Origin: Cryptomeria japonica
Taxonomy: Eukaryota; Streptophyta; Pinopsida; Cupressales; Cupressaceae
Length of the DNA stretch: 64,000 bases
Assembly (NCBI RefSeq): GCF_030272615.1
Contig: NC_081407.1
Coordinates: 148,801,744-148,865,743, forward strand
Direction: 5' to 3'
Shown: positions 1 to 10,425 of the stretch, piece by piece
Layout: each line of letters opens with the position of its first letter
Position numbering within the stretch: position 1 is the first letter of the stretch
Position numbers and translations under genes: made by a program
The notes under the pieces: generated by a model
Seen by the model: only the letters and a program-made list of their open reading frames with translations
Told to the model about the DNA's origin: nothing
Database searches by the model: none

Positions 1-421
1 GTTCATCTTGGTCATCATTTCAAATTTGGCATCGTCACTATCATCCTCTAAAGTTTTTGACTTACATATTCAAACCTTTATCATCTCAATTAGAAGTCAT
101 AACTTTGGTCTCTCATTCCAATCGAACATCGTTAATCAGATCTTGATTCTCATTTCTAGCGTGTGTCACCATTATCATCCATCATCATCCCTTGTCTCCC
201 AATTTGTGTCATCATTGCCTTCTCCATGAGTCAGAGATCGAACACAAAACATCCAAAATCGAACACCAAACTTCATCTTCTTTCCAACTTCCTCAAATTC
301 ATTCCCTGTCCTAGTTTGAGCTTGTCATTTGTCCTATTTAGAGCTTTGGTTGGTCATTGTCGGTCGTCCTTTTTCATCGTTCATCTCTCCAACTTATCAA
401 TTAATAGTCATGTTGCAACTC
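1..421. other. No gene recognised; left edge of G1 interior
   Basis: Pyrimidine-rich plus-strand sequence with many TCATC and CATCATC runs. Short open frames exist but show no motif. It leads directly into the 38-aa repeats at 422, so it is probably decayed coding DNA of the same element. Confidence 0.4.
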
Positions 422-763
422 TACTATGATGAGTTTGGTCATCCTTCTTTTTCTTCCACTTCACCCTATGTCGATGATGAGGAGGGTATGGTTGATTAAC
501 TCGATGAGACACATGTCCAGGTTATATCATAATTCTACTATGATGAGTGTGGTCAACCCTCATTTTCTTCTACTTCACCCTATGTCGATGATGATGAGGG
601 TATGGTTGATCAACCTGATGATACAAATGTCCAAGTCATGTCACAATTTCATTATGATGAGTTTGGTCATCCTTCATTTGCTTCTGCTTACATCCCTAAT
701 CCAAATCCACCATCTCATTATCCCCAAATTCATTACACAATCCCTAATCCTAGTCCTCCATCT
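422..763 (+). repeat. Three tandem 114-bp (38-aa) coding repeats
   Basis: Near-identical units start at 422, 536 and 650, a constant spacing of 114 bp, which is 38 codons. Each opens with a YDEFGHPSF-like block; the first two continue with STSPYVDDDEGMVD and a VQV motif. In the common frame, unit 1 has two stop codons and unit 2 has Cys-Gly-Gln in place of Phe-Gly-His. The third unit passes into the Pro/Ser-rich array. The spacing that preserves frame indicates the repeats expanded while the protein was translated. The function is unknown. Confidence 0.8.
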
Positions 764-823
764 TATCTAAATTATCCATCTAGTTCTAATCCTCCATCTT
801 ATCTCACTTCTCCATCTAGATCT
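602..823 (+). pseudogene. Pro/Ser-rich repeat protein of G1, left fragment
   Basis: This frame runs through the last 38-aa repeat into a low-complexity stretch built on PPSYLN and PSSSNPPSYL units (36 bp each from about 729). It is interrupted at 823 by Copia-1 and the same units resume at 6768. The protein is rich in Pro, Ser, Tyr and Asn and has no catalytic motif. In the family context it is likely a linker or accessory region of a gypsy polyprotein, but that is inference. Confidence 0.5.
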
Positions 824-1694
824 TGTTGAGAAATGGGTGTCTCAACCTTGCATTTACATGAGGTTACTACTTATAGTAAGTTTTCATTTGAGCACAAAAT
901 GGTGCGAAATTCTCCCTGAAGCTTCTGGTTGGCTAGATAAGCATTCTGGTAAAGTTACGTCGCAAGATCACATCTAGTTTTGAAGATATTAAATTTTCCA
1001 TTTTGAAGGGGTCCAATGAAAGGTTTAAATTTGATTTTGAGGACTTTAGAGGCCCTTAAACATCTTGAAAAGTGGGCGTAAAGACATAGAAATTAATGAG
1101 GCAATAGAGCACTTCGCGATCTTTCCATCGCTTCAAATGGTTCGTCAATAGGACACACCGTTCTCAAGTTATGGCCTTTGGAAGTTTGTACTCTTGAAAT
1201 AGGAAATACAAAATACATTAGACACATAAATGAGTTTAAAAAAAGGGAGGGACACATCATAGGGCATCTAGAAGGGAGATAAGGTTGGCTACACCTTATT
1301 GGGTGGTTTTAGCCCATGGTTTTGTAATACCGTTTGACAGTTTCTTGTATTGAATCTCCTATATATGAGGTGCATGAGATAGAGGTTGTGTGAAAAGTCT
1401 TATAGCTATTGAGTTACCTCTACATCTCTGATTAGTGGTACTCCTACAAAGAGATTGTTCTGCAAGTATATTGTAATGTGTTTTTGTTGTGGAATAATAT
1501 ATTGGGCGACTTTTAGAGTGTGGGGTTTTTCTCCCGAAAGGGTTTTCCCCACGTAAATCGCTGTGTTATGGTTTGAATGTTATTATATCTATTAATGTTT
1601 TCTGTACCTATTGTGACAATCTATACAAGTTTTTTGCATTACCCTCCTCTCACGATTAGTGTAGGAAGTTGTTCCGCTACTTAACTTCCTTACA
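824..1694 (+). repeat. Copia-1 5' LTR
   Basis: Starts TGTTGAGAAATGGG and ends CTTCCTTACA, with the primer site two bases further on. A TATA-like CCTATATATGAGG lies at about 1367, conserved in the right LTR at about 6429, and is probably the promoter TATA of the element. Confidence 0.88.
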
Positions 1695-1696
1695 AG

Positions 1697-1708
1697 TGGC
1701 ATTAGAGC
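1697..1708 (+). promoter_or_regulatory. Copia-1 primer-binding site
   Basis: TGGCATTAGAGC lies two bases after the LTR. The usual copia site complementary to initiator Met-tRNA is TGGTATCAGAGC, so it carries two changes. Confidence 0.8.
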
Positions 1709-1818
1709 TTGATCACCTTTCGTTTCGGTTGTGGGTTGTTGGGTTTTTTGAACTAATCCAAATTTGACTGGGAGCTTTTGCAGAAGACACTTTTTGATCT
1801 TGTTGTAGGAATTTTTAG

Positions 1819-2871
1819 ATGGTAAGTTCGTTAGGGAAAATAGAGGTGGAGAAATTTAATGGAACAAATTTTGAGATGTGGAAGCTAAAGATGGAATATC
1901 TGCTAATAGATCGAGATCTATGGGATGTTGTTGATGCGAATGTCCAAAGGCCCTTAGATCCTACTATGACGGCTCCGTATGATGTTATGGACCAAAAAAC
2001 CAAGGGTCTAATCAGACTGTGCCTAGAAGACTCTGTCCTGATCAATGTCCATGAAGAAAACACTGCAAAGAAGCTATGGACTAAGCTTGGTGAAATGTAT
2101 CAAGCGAAATCTTTATTAAATCAATTTTTCTTAAGGAAGAAATTATATTCTTTGAAGATGGAAGAGGATGGATGAGTTGCAAACCACCTGGAAGCATTTA
2201 ATATGTTGGTGTCTCAATTATTATCTATCAGTGTTAAGATGAATGGAGAGGAGAAATGCTAGATCTTTCTTTGTTCTTTGCCTGATTCGTGGGATTCTCT
2301 TGTTATGGCTATTGGTAGTACTTTTGTTGTTTTAAAGTTTGAAGATGTGGTGGGTGCCCTACTTGGTGAAGAGATGCGAAGGAAGGTATCCCATAGTTCG
2401 AAAGAAGCCCTAATTGTTTGTGGAAGACCTAAGGAGAAAGGCAAGAAGAATGAGAAGAACGATAAGTCCAAATCGAGAGGGAGATCAAAATATCCTAGAA
2501 AGTCCAAAGTCATTTGTTGGAATTGCGGTAAACCATGTCACATCCATAAGGACTACAAAGAAGAAAAGAAGAAGAAAAATAAGAATATTGATTCTGATTT
2601 TGAGTTCGAGAAGGAAGATGGTGATGCATTTATTGCAACTTTGGTGAATCATGCACGTAATGATGCCTGGTTAATTGACTCGGGTGCATCTTTTCATATG
2701 ACTGCCAATAGAGATTGGTTTTCTCAATATGAAGAATTTAATGGAGGTAAGGTGTACTTGGGTGATGATTCATATTTAGACATTGTTGGTCGAGGTAAAG
2801 TTAGAATCGGGTTTTATGATGGTAGAATAAAAAGGATTAATGGTGTGTTGCATATCCCTAGTTTAAAATGA
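1819..2871 (+). pseudogene. Copia-1 gag and protease
   Basis: One frame reads from ATG at 1819 to 2868, interrupted by TGA at 2173 and TAG at 2260, and ended by TGA at 2869. The N-terminus (KFNGTNFEMWKLKM) is the typical copia gag opening. A CCHC knuckle at 2515 reads CWNC...H but has Tyr in place of the last Cys. The protease motif [11 protein letters not shown] with catalytic Asp-Ser-Gly is at 2677. The reading frame continues after the stop at 2869. The original product would be the capsid/nucleocapsid and aspartic protease part of a single polyprotein. Confidence 0.85.
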
Positions 2872-3231
2872 AATCTGTTATCTGTGAGAAAACTGATAGA
2901 TGCGGGTGTGCAGGTAGTCTTTTTTGAAGCAGGATGTAAGATGATTAAGGGTGCTATGGTAATTTCTAGAGGTGTCAGGTTCGACACTTTGTATAAGCTA
3001 GACACATACACTGTTGAGTGTAATAGCACTTCTTTAAACTGTAAATCTATGGAAGATTTGAGGGTTTCACCTTCGGCAGATGGAAATGGCTTTCGGGTAT
3101 CTAAGGGTGCTCTTTCTTCTGAAGCAAAGTTACCTACAGAGAAGACTATGTTATGGCACCAAAGGATTGGCCATATTGGAGAAAAAGGTCTAAGGACCTT
3201 GAAAAATAAAAAAAACTTGTTGAAGGTTTGA
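2872..3231 (+). pseudogene. Copia-1 pre-integrase region
   Basis: Same frame as gag-protease. It holds the zinc-binding pre-integrase motif LWHQRIGHIGEKGL from 3151. A frame change in the A-rich stretch around 3204-3230 separates it from the rest of integrase. The second half of the HHCC finger (HCIYGKQ) lies in another frame near 3265. Confidence 0.8.
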
Positions 3232-3330
3232 ATGATTGTAATCTTGACTTTGATTTCTATGAGCATTGCATTTATGGAAAACAAAACCGCGTTCAATTTA
3301 CTCGTGTTCTCATAAAAATTGTGGTGTTTG

Positions 3331-3840
3331 GATCTTATTCATTTTGATGTGTTTGGTCCTGTGGATGTTCCTTCGATTGGAAAATTGACATATTATGTTT
3401 CATTTATTAATGATTTTAGTAGAAGGACATGGGTATATTTTCTAAAGAGTAAATCTAAAGTTTTTAGTTGATTTAAAGAATTTAAAGCAATGGTTGAGTT
3501 GCACATTGGAAAGAAAATTAAAAGTTCGAGGACTGATAATGGCGGTGAATTTTGCTCTAATAATTTTGATAGATTCTGTAAAGATTGTGGCATTAATAGA
3601 CAAAAGACAACTCTGTATTCTCCACAGTAGAATGGAGTTGCATAAAAAATGAACGAGACACTAATGGAAAAGGTTAGGAGTATGCTGAGTGGTGCTGGTC
3701 TAGAATAAAAGTTTTGGGTTGAAGCTATTCACACTGCTTGCTACCCGATTAGCAGGTCTCCTACATCAGCCCTTGTTGATAAAACGCCTATGGAGGCATG
3801 GCCGGGTCACAAGCCTTCATTGAGACATTAGAGTTTTTGG
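3331..3840 (+). pseudogene. Copia-1 integrase core
   Basis: Decayed rve-type integrase. The first catalytic Asp is in HFDVFGP (about 3340), the second in RTDNGGEF (Asp at 3535), and the third-acid region reads NETLMEKVRSML (about 3652). Stops occur at about 3468, 3628 and 3706. The remainder SPTSALVDKTPMEAW matches the usual end of the core. Integrase inserts the cDNA into the host chromosome; this copy cannot. Confidence 0.82.
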
Positions 3841-4229
3841 TTGTGAGACATATGCACATGTGCCAAAGGAGAAGTAGACAAAGTTGGAGAACAAGGTTGT
3901 GAAATGTATCTTCATTAGGTATAGTTATGGTGTGAAAGGATACAAGATTTGGGACCTTATTGCACAAAAGGTAATTCATAGTAGAAGTGTTATTTTTAGA
4001 GAAATTAAGTCTCCTTCTGTTACATTGTAACTAGAACAAACTAAAAAGGAAGATGAGATTCAATTTCCTTCTACACCTGAAAGAGTTGAATCGAGACCCC
4101 TAGATAGGCAAGAAGTTGAGGAGAGCTCATCTAGTTCCGAATCTTCAGAACAAGAGGAAGACCCTTTGACTCAGCTTGTTCGAAGGTCTACAAGACATAG
4201 ACAACCACCTAAAAGGTATTCACCTGATG

Positions 4230-5015
4230 ATTAAAGATGTATTTTTTCTTTGAATACTAATGTGGATGAACCAAAATCTGTAGAAGAGGCATTAGGTATG
4301 AATGATACAGAATCCTGGAAGATTGCTATGGAAGAAGAAATGACATCTTTGAAAAAGAATGATACATGGGATCTTGTACCATTTCTTGAAGGATGAAAGA
4401 TTGTTGGTTGCAAATGGGTGTTCAAGAAAAAGATTGGTTTAGATGGAAGAATTGAGAAAGTATAAAGCAAGGTTGGTTGCAAAAGGCTACTCTTAGGTTG
4501 AGGGTGATGATTATGGTGAGATATTTTCTCCTATTGCAAAAATGACGTCCATTAGAATTTTGCTTACTATTGCTGCTTCTTATGATTTGGAGGTTGAGAA
4601 AATGGATGTGAAAACTACTTTCCTTCATGGTGATTTGGAGGATGATATTTATATGACACAACCGGAGCACTATGTGGTGAAAGGTAAAATTAATTTGGTC
4701 TGTAAATTAAAGAAATCCGTGTATGGCCTCAAACAGAGTCCTAGGATGTGGTACCAAAAATTTGATACATATGTGTTGAGTTTGGGATTTGAGCATTCTA
4801 AATTAGATCACCATGTTTATTATAAATCTGATGGTGATCATTTCTTGTACATTGCATTCTATGTTGATGATATGTTATTCATTGGTAAAGGGAAAGGTAT
4901 GATTTCAGAGCTAAAGTCGCATCTCGTTGCTAAATTTGAAATGAAAGATCTTGGTGCAGTGAAACATATTCTTGGGATGGAAATTAGAAGAGATAGTGTG
5001 AATATAAATCTATAG
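4230..5015 (+). pseudogene. Copia-1 reverse transcriptase
   Basis: The N-terminal part (ESWKIAMEEEMTSLKKNDTW, VGCKWVFKKK) is in one frame. A frameshift near 4455 separates it from 4542-5012, which reads KMDVKTTFLHGDLEDDIYM, VYGLKQSPRMWYQ and the catalytic YVDDMLFIG (YVDD at 4860-4871), ending at TAG 5013. The catalytic Asp pair is intact, but the polyprotein is broken elsewhere. Confidence 0.88.
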
Positions 5016-5162
5016 CTAGGCCATAGTAAGTATGTGAATTCAGTGTTACAGAGGTTCAACATGCAAGATTGTAGACCATTTCATGTTCCTTTTACAGTTC
5101 GAACAAAATTATCTGCTGCAAATTTTCCTACATCCCCATCGAAGATGTAAGACATTGGAAAA

Positions 5163-5780
5163 GTGCCTCACCAAAGTGCAGTTGGAAGTTTTATGTATGT
5201 TATGGTCTATACTAGACCAAACATTTCCCAAGCAGTAGGAGTTCTATCCAAATATATGTCTAATCCCGGTAGAGTTCATTGGGATGCAACCAAAAGAATC
5301 TTCAGATATTTGAAGGGTACCTTAGAGTATTCTTTGTCTTATCATGGTAATTTAGTTAGAGACATGTTTTCCTTTCATATTCATGGTTATGTGGATTCAG
5401 ATTGGGCAGGTGATATTGATAGAAGAAGATCCACCAGTGCTTATGTGTTTACTTTATTTGGTGGTGCAATTAGCTGGATGATTAAGCGACAGGTTGTGGT
5501 TGCTTTGTCCACTACTGAAGCAGAGTATATGATTGATACTCATTCTTGTAAAGAAGCCATTTGGTTTAAGAGACCATGTTCAAACATTGTAATAAAACAA
5601 GGAGCCATGACAATTTATTGTGACAGTCAGAGTGCAATCTGCCTAGCTAAAAACCTGACATTTCATGCGTAGACCAAGCGCATTGATGTTCAATATCATT
5701 TTTTCAGAGATATGGTCGAAGATGGTAGGGCAAAGCTGGTTAAGGTAGAAACTTTGATGAATGTTGCAGATTCTTTAACT
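5163..5780 (+). pseudogene. Copia-1 RNase H
   Basis: Typical copia C-terminus with QSAVGSFMYVMVYTRP, YVDSDWAGDIDRRRSTSAYVF, ALSTTEAEYM and CDSQSAICLAKN. One TAG at 5670 interrupts it before IDVQYHFFRD. It continues to the usual copia end, VADSLTKAVSTENF. It would degrade the RNA strand during reverse transcription. Confidence 0.87.
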
Positions 5781-5884
5781 AAGGCTGTGAGCACAGAGAA
5801 TTTCAGATGGTGCTCAGAGTCTATGGGCCTCATGGCCCCTAACAATTGATTTATTGTGTTGCTACTCCCTTTTCTCTTGCAAGG

Positions 5885-5906
5885 TCTCACTTCTCCATCT
5901 AGATCT
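5885..5906 (+). other. 22-bp copy of the left flank just before the 3' LTR
   Basis: The 22 bases ending CCATCTAGATCT match positions 802-823, the host repeat immediately left of the 5' LTR, including the altered GATCT target copy. They sit where the polypurine tract should be, and no purine tract is seen here. Confidence 0.8.
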
Positions 5907-6767
5907 TGTTGAGAAAATGGTGTCTCAACCTTGCATTTACATGAGGTTACTATTTATAGTAAGTTTTCATTTATGCACGAAATGGTGTGAAATTCTCCCC
6001 AAAGCTTCTGGGTGGCTAGATAAGCATTCTGGTAAATTTACGTCGCAAGATCACATCTAGTTTTGAAAATATTAAATTTTCCATTTTGGAGGGGTCCAAT
6101 GAAAGGTTTAAATTTGATTTTGAGGAATTTAGAGGCCTTGAAATGCATTGAAAAGTGGGTGTAAATGGCATAGCAGTTTACGAGGCAATAGAGCACTTCA
6201 CGAGCTTTCCAGTGCTTCAAACAGTTCGTCAATAAGACACATGGTTCTCAGGTTATGGCCTTCGGAAGTTTGTACTCCTGAAATAGGAAATATAAAATAC
6301 ATTGAACACATAAATGAGTTGTAAACAAGGGAGGGGCACGTCATAGGGCATCTAGAAGGGATATAAGGTCGGCTACACCTTATTGGGTGGTTTTAGCCCA
6401 TCCGTTTGACGGTTTCTTGTATTGAATCTCCTATATATGAGGTGCGTGAGATAGAGGTTGTGTGAAAAGTCTTATAGCTATTGAGTTACCTTTGAATCTC
6501 TTATTAGTGGTACTCCTGCAAAGAGATTTATCTGCAAGTATATTGTAATATTTCTTGATTGTGGAATAATATATTGGGTGGCTTTTGGAGTGCAGGGGTT
6601 TTTCTCCTGAAAGGGTTTTCCCCACGTAAATCACTGTGTTATGGGTTGAATGTTATTATATCTATTAATGTTTTATGTAAGTGTTGTAAAGATCTGTAAA
6701 AAAAAATTGCATTACCCTCCTCTCAAGGTTTTTGTAGGAAGTTGTTTCGCTACTTAACTTCCTTATA
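5907..6767 (+). repeat. Copia-1 3' LTR
   Basis: Starts TGTTGAGAAAATGG and ends CTTCCTTATA (CA changed to TA). Colinear with the 5' LTR over its whole length, with many point differences and small indels. Confidence 0.88.
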
Positions 6768-6874
6768 GTTCTAATCCTCCATCTTATCTAAATTTTCCAT
6801 CCAGTTCTAATCCTCCATCTTATCTAAATCTTCCATCCAATTCTAATCTGCCATCCTATCTCAATCCTCCCTCT
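6767..6874 (+). repeat. 36-bp tandem repeat, right half of the array hit by Copia-1
   Basis: Three 36-bp units (12 codons each, PSSSNPPSYLNF type) lie side by side. At least two more units of the same array lie left of Copia-1 (about 729-823), so the insertion interrupted a unit. The first unit begins with the right target-site copy GTTCT. Confidence 0.75.
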
Positions 6875-7999
6875 AATCCTAATTCATCATCATTTGTCAC
6901 ATAGTCTATGACTGAGAGAATGCATTACACAATTCCATTATCATCTGTGCCCCCACCCGTCCAATCAGTGCCACAAGTTTTCAATGCTCCACAACATCAA
7001 CCTCAAGTAGCATCACAACCTACTGTTTCACAACCATGATTTAGTTATCTAAAGGAACTACCTTCATCCATTGTTATGAACATTCATGAATTGGAAAGTG
7101 GCACCAATCACACTCCCCAATCATATCTCAACTTACCATCCATTTCATCCTACCTTAGTCTGCCTTCATCCATTTCATCCTATCACAATCCTCCACCATC
7201 CACTTCATCCTACATTAGTCCACCTTTGTCTACCCCATCTTATCTCAATCCACCAACTTCACTTCCAACCCCCACACCTATCATTCCTCTCCCACTTCCT
7301 AACACCATTTAAAACCTTTCATCCATTAGGATCCTCCACCCACAATCCCCATCACCTACTCCTACCATCATTCACACTCAAGCTAAAGAACTCCCCATCG
7401 TTCCATCTACCCTAGTCAATGAATTCACCATCTTTTTATCCACTTCATCTACCCTAATTAGTGAATCCCCCATCCTTTCATCCACCTTGTCTACCCCAGT
7501 TAGTGAGTCCCCCATCCTTTCATCCACTCCATCTATCCTAGCTACAAAACCTCTCATCCTTCCATCTACCCCAGTTGAGGAACTCCCTATCCTTCCATCA
7601 AGTCCATCCACCCAAGTCATTGAATCTTCCATCATTCCATCCATTCCCTCTAAAAAGTCTACTCACTCACTCCTTTTCGCACCATCCACACCTATCCCAT
7701 CATTCCAAGATCTTGTTTCAAAGCATGTTGAAATAATTATTGATCCAAATCAAGATCCTACCATTCCATCTCCTCCATCTCAAGAGCCCTTATCATTTCC
7801 TCTGCCAAATCAAGATCCTACCAGTCTATCTACTCCATCTCAAGAGCCCTTATCATTTCCTCTTCCAAGTCAAGGTCCTCCCATCTCATATACTCCACCT
7901 CTTGATCCTCCACTTCCTCCTATCCAAAATATCTCAACACCATTACTCTATCCCCTTGGTTCACTTACATTCATCCATGGCAGTTCCCTTGCAACATAA
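6768..7999 (+). pseudogene. Pro/Ser-rich repeat protein of G1, right fragment
   Basis: Directly after Copia-1 the 36-bp array continues (three units, 6767-6874, PPSYLNFPSSS type). From 7076 a frame stays open to 7999 with one stop (7310-7312). It contains about 11-aa repeats (SISSYLSLPS type, 7130-7260), Thr/Ser/Pro repeats with ESPILPSTPS motifs (7440-7640) and three 60-bp units at 7748. The composition is extreme and there is no recognisable fold. The long minus-strand frame over 7378-7644 is its shadow. Possibly an intrinsically disordered segment of the G1 polyprotein. Confidence 0.5.
7748..7927 (+). repeat. Three 60-bp (20-aa) tandem repeats
   Basis: Units start at 7748, 7808 and 7868. 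Units 1 and 2 share NQDPT and PSQEPLSFPLP blocks; unit 3 is more diverged (SQGPPISYTPP). The length is an exact codon multiple, as expected of an expanding coding repeat. Confidence 0.8.
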
Positions 8000-8068
8000 G
8001 AACATCTCATATACACCACCCATTCTCCTCCATCTAATAATGCACTCACATCTTGTTACCTAGAGAAC

Positions 8069-8208
8069 AAGTATCCTACTTTAGATAAACTACTAAAAAA
8101 AATGAACTATAAAGGTAAAGGCTTAGGCCTACATGAGAAAAAATATTTTGGAGCCCATCCATGTCAAAGAACATCTAGGATCTCATGGTCTTGGTTACAT
8201 ATACCAAG
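8069..8208 (+). pseudogene. G-patch-like domain remnant, frameshifted
   Basis: One frame reads LLKKMNYKGKGLGLHEK, matching the first half of a G-patch (Gly-x-Gly-Leu-Gly core). After a one-frame shift near 8135 the second half continues as ILEPIHVKEHLGSHGLGY, ending in the typical Gly-Leu-Gly-Tyr. G-patches are short nucleic-acid-binding glycine-rich motifs; in plant LTR elements they occur downstream of the protease in Tat-type gypsy. The frameshift means this copy cannot make the domain as one protein. Recognition is by spacing of glycines and hydrophobics only. Confidence 0.6.
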
Positions 8209-8945
8209 ACACTTCATCCAAAAAAATTGGTACAACTAATGCAAAATACAAGTATTCTTCCAAACACACCATTGCATATCTTCATCATTCCTCCAAATCA
8301 TTTATCACCATCCCCCCTCCTCCATTGTATAAAGATAGAACAACCATCCATTTTCCTCCATCCTCTAAATCCATTTTGGGTCCCAATATCCCAAAATCTA
8401 CCTTCATATATTGCCCACATGCTAAATCCATTTTGAGCCCTTATATCCCCACCACCCACCACAAACCTTCTTCTCCTTTCATTCCTAATCAAGATCAAAA
8501 AATGCACATATCCTCACATTCCATCCACCATCCTACATCCATCACTTCATCCATATTTCCTCCATCTCCTACACCTTCACACACTATTTCCAAAGCTACT
8601 AGCAACAATTTGGATGCCAAACAAAAAATGCATAAAGCTATAGATCCACAACAATATAAAGATGAACATGTCCACTCAAAGAGACATGCTCCCACAACAC
8701 ATAAGATAATACAAAAAGACAATGAATCCCAATTGCCACAAAGGCCCACCAAAGTAAAAGAAAAACCAATGTGGATCCCAAAGCAAAAAGAAGCAATGCA
8801 TCCAAAATATAAATTTCCAGTCGCATCCAAAGTTGCTACTACATCAGCTAAACATTCTCCCCCTCCATATCCTAAATCTATTTTGGGTCCCTATGTCCCA
8901 AAGCTACCTATCATAATTCCTCCATCCCATCCACATACTACATAA
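8133..8945 (+). pseudogene. Basic/Pro-rich C-terminal ORF of G1
   Basis: A 270-codon open frame begins inside the G-patch remnant and continues with a His/Lys/Pro-rich sequence. A KSILGPYVPK-type motif occurs three times (about 8365, 8420 and 8869), each after a PP(S/Y) run. The middle part (about 8610-8810) is Lys/Gln/His-rich. No family is recognised. Its position after the G-patch suggests it is the tail of the same polyprotein segment. The minus-strand frame at 8495-8830 is a hydrophobic shadow of the Lys-rich part. Confidence 0.5.
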
Positions 8946-9267
8946 ATATCTCATCCACTCATCCTACATCCCCCATAACATGTGCCAATGTTGGTCTTGA
9001 CAAAATCCCCCCATCACGCTCACTTTCCCCCATTCCATTCGAACAATTGCCACCACAATCTCCCTTGCATTCCCCATCAAAACCATACCATCTAATCCAA
9101 TCCTTTGCATAATTCCCTCATTCCTAATAAAGTTGTACCAACATCCAATGATCATCTCCAAATGGGCTCCTACTACCTTGATATGTAACTTCATGCTTGA
9201 GTCCTCCATCCATCTTATCTTACAAATCCATTTATCCTCGTTTATCTCCATTCATAAATTTCCTCCC

Positions 9268-9320
9268 AAAAAAAAAAAAATCCCCCCCCCCAAAAAAAAA
9301 GAGAGAGAAGAGAAAAAAAA
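9268..9320. repeat. A/C homopolymer tracts
   Basis: Runs of A, then C, then A, followed by a GAGAGAGAAGAG purine stretch. Likely length-variable and prone to sequencing error. Confidence 0.8.
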
Positions 9321-10285
9321 CTGTCCAATGGTGAAAACTTGGCAAATAGGCGCCTTGGATAAGTACTGTGATGAAAACCTGGCTAATAGGCGTCATTTAT
9401 CCTTTTTCTCTCCACACTTGGGGGCAAGTTCTTTCCATCTATCCATTTCTTCCTCCATCTTCATCTACCTACCATATCCATCATATTCAATCCATTTCAC
9501 TTCCTCCATCCTCCTTTGGATCTTGATAAAAGAAAAGGCCACTATGCATTCATGCTTTGGACACCTTTTGGATTCCATTCTCTACCACACTTTTCCTTCA
9601 TAGTCTTTATCTATCCATCACCTATCTTCCATTCATTTCCCTTAGCTTCCTATCCCTCCTGTCAGTTATGTTATCATATCCATCCATCCACCAATCCTTA
9701 TCTCCCAGTTCCTCCATCTATCCATCCATAACCTAATCCATTCATAATGCTTCCATCTCCAAATCCTTTTCATGCTATCACCCATCCTTTCATTTCTCCC
9801 ATCATATCATTCCAATGCCTCTTGCATCCCTTGTCATTGGTATCTAGCTCTAGGATACCCCCACACAATCCAATGCCATTCCATCCAAATCAATCCATCT
9901 TCTCCTTACAATCCACCATCGCATGCAAATCTTATCCATCTTCCTCAGCTATCTAAGGTCAAATGCTAATCAAATCATCCAATCACATCCTTGGTCTTGT
10001 TCCCAGCCTTGCTGCAAGACTTGATCGTATCGATCAATCAGTCATCACTCTCTTGTGGTTTTTCATCTTAACTAGGGCTATATCGTGCCTGTTCTTGGGT
10101 ATTCTTCCATCATCCATATCTCTTGTACATCTTGTAAATAGGGTCTCTTCCTTTGTGTTGGTTTGATCCTTCGAGATCATATCCTATCAGTTGGTTCTTC
10201 AAAAAGCATCTTTTAATATCTTTATCATCATGATCATATTAGGTATCTTTTGTCTAATCCATCCCGTTTTGATCTATCATTTGTT

Positions 10286-10425
10286 TTATAGAGGATGTAT
10301 CCTTCTTGAAACCAGACATTGTAATCTATCTTAGTCTTATATAGGATGTATCCTTCCTGAAACCAGACATCTTGATCATCTTTGTCTTATATAGGATGTA
10401 TCCTTCCCGAAACCAAACATCATCA
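10286..10425 (+). repeat. Three tandem ~50-bp repeats
   Basis: The core GGATGTATCCTTC(C/T) followed by (T/C)GAAACCA(G/A)ACAT occurs at 10293, 10344 and 10394, a spacing of 51 and 50 bp. Units are close to identical apart from the linker. The length is not a codon multiple, so this is a non-coding repeat in the 3' region of G1. Confidence 0.8.

Larger units (their letters stand above)
824..6767 (+). mobile_element. Copia-1, full-length but inactive Ty1-copia element
   Basis: Two LTRs (824-1694, 871 bp; 5907-6767, 861 bp) start TGTTGAG and end CTTCCTTACA or CTTCCTTATA. A primer site follows the left LTR. The interior encodes, in copia order, gag, protease, integrase, RT and RNase H. Flanks GATCT (819-823) and GTTCT (6768-6772) fit a 5-bp target duplication with one change; the surrounding 36-bp repeat indicates GTTCT was the original. 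LTRs differ about every 10-20 bases by eye, and the interior has many stops, so this is an old insertion. The protease and pre-integrase region resembles the Tork/Tnt1-type group; lineage assignment is tentative. Confidence 0.9.

Noticed and set aside
426-770. Met-rich 114-codon frame
   Set aside because: It is an out-of-frame reading of the 38-aa repeats; the frame with conserved units is a different one.
7378-7644. Minus-strand frame with repeated GVD and WVDG motifs
   Set aside because: Complement of the Pro/Ser/Thr-rich plus-strand repeats; it has no independent motif.
8495-8830. Hydrophobic Cys-rich minus-strand frame resembling a membrane protein
   Set aside because: Shadow of the Lys/His-rich plus-strand ORF; hydrophobicity comes from reverse-complemented Lys and Gln codons.
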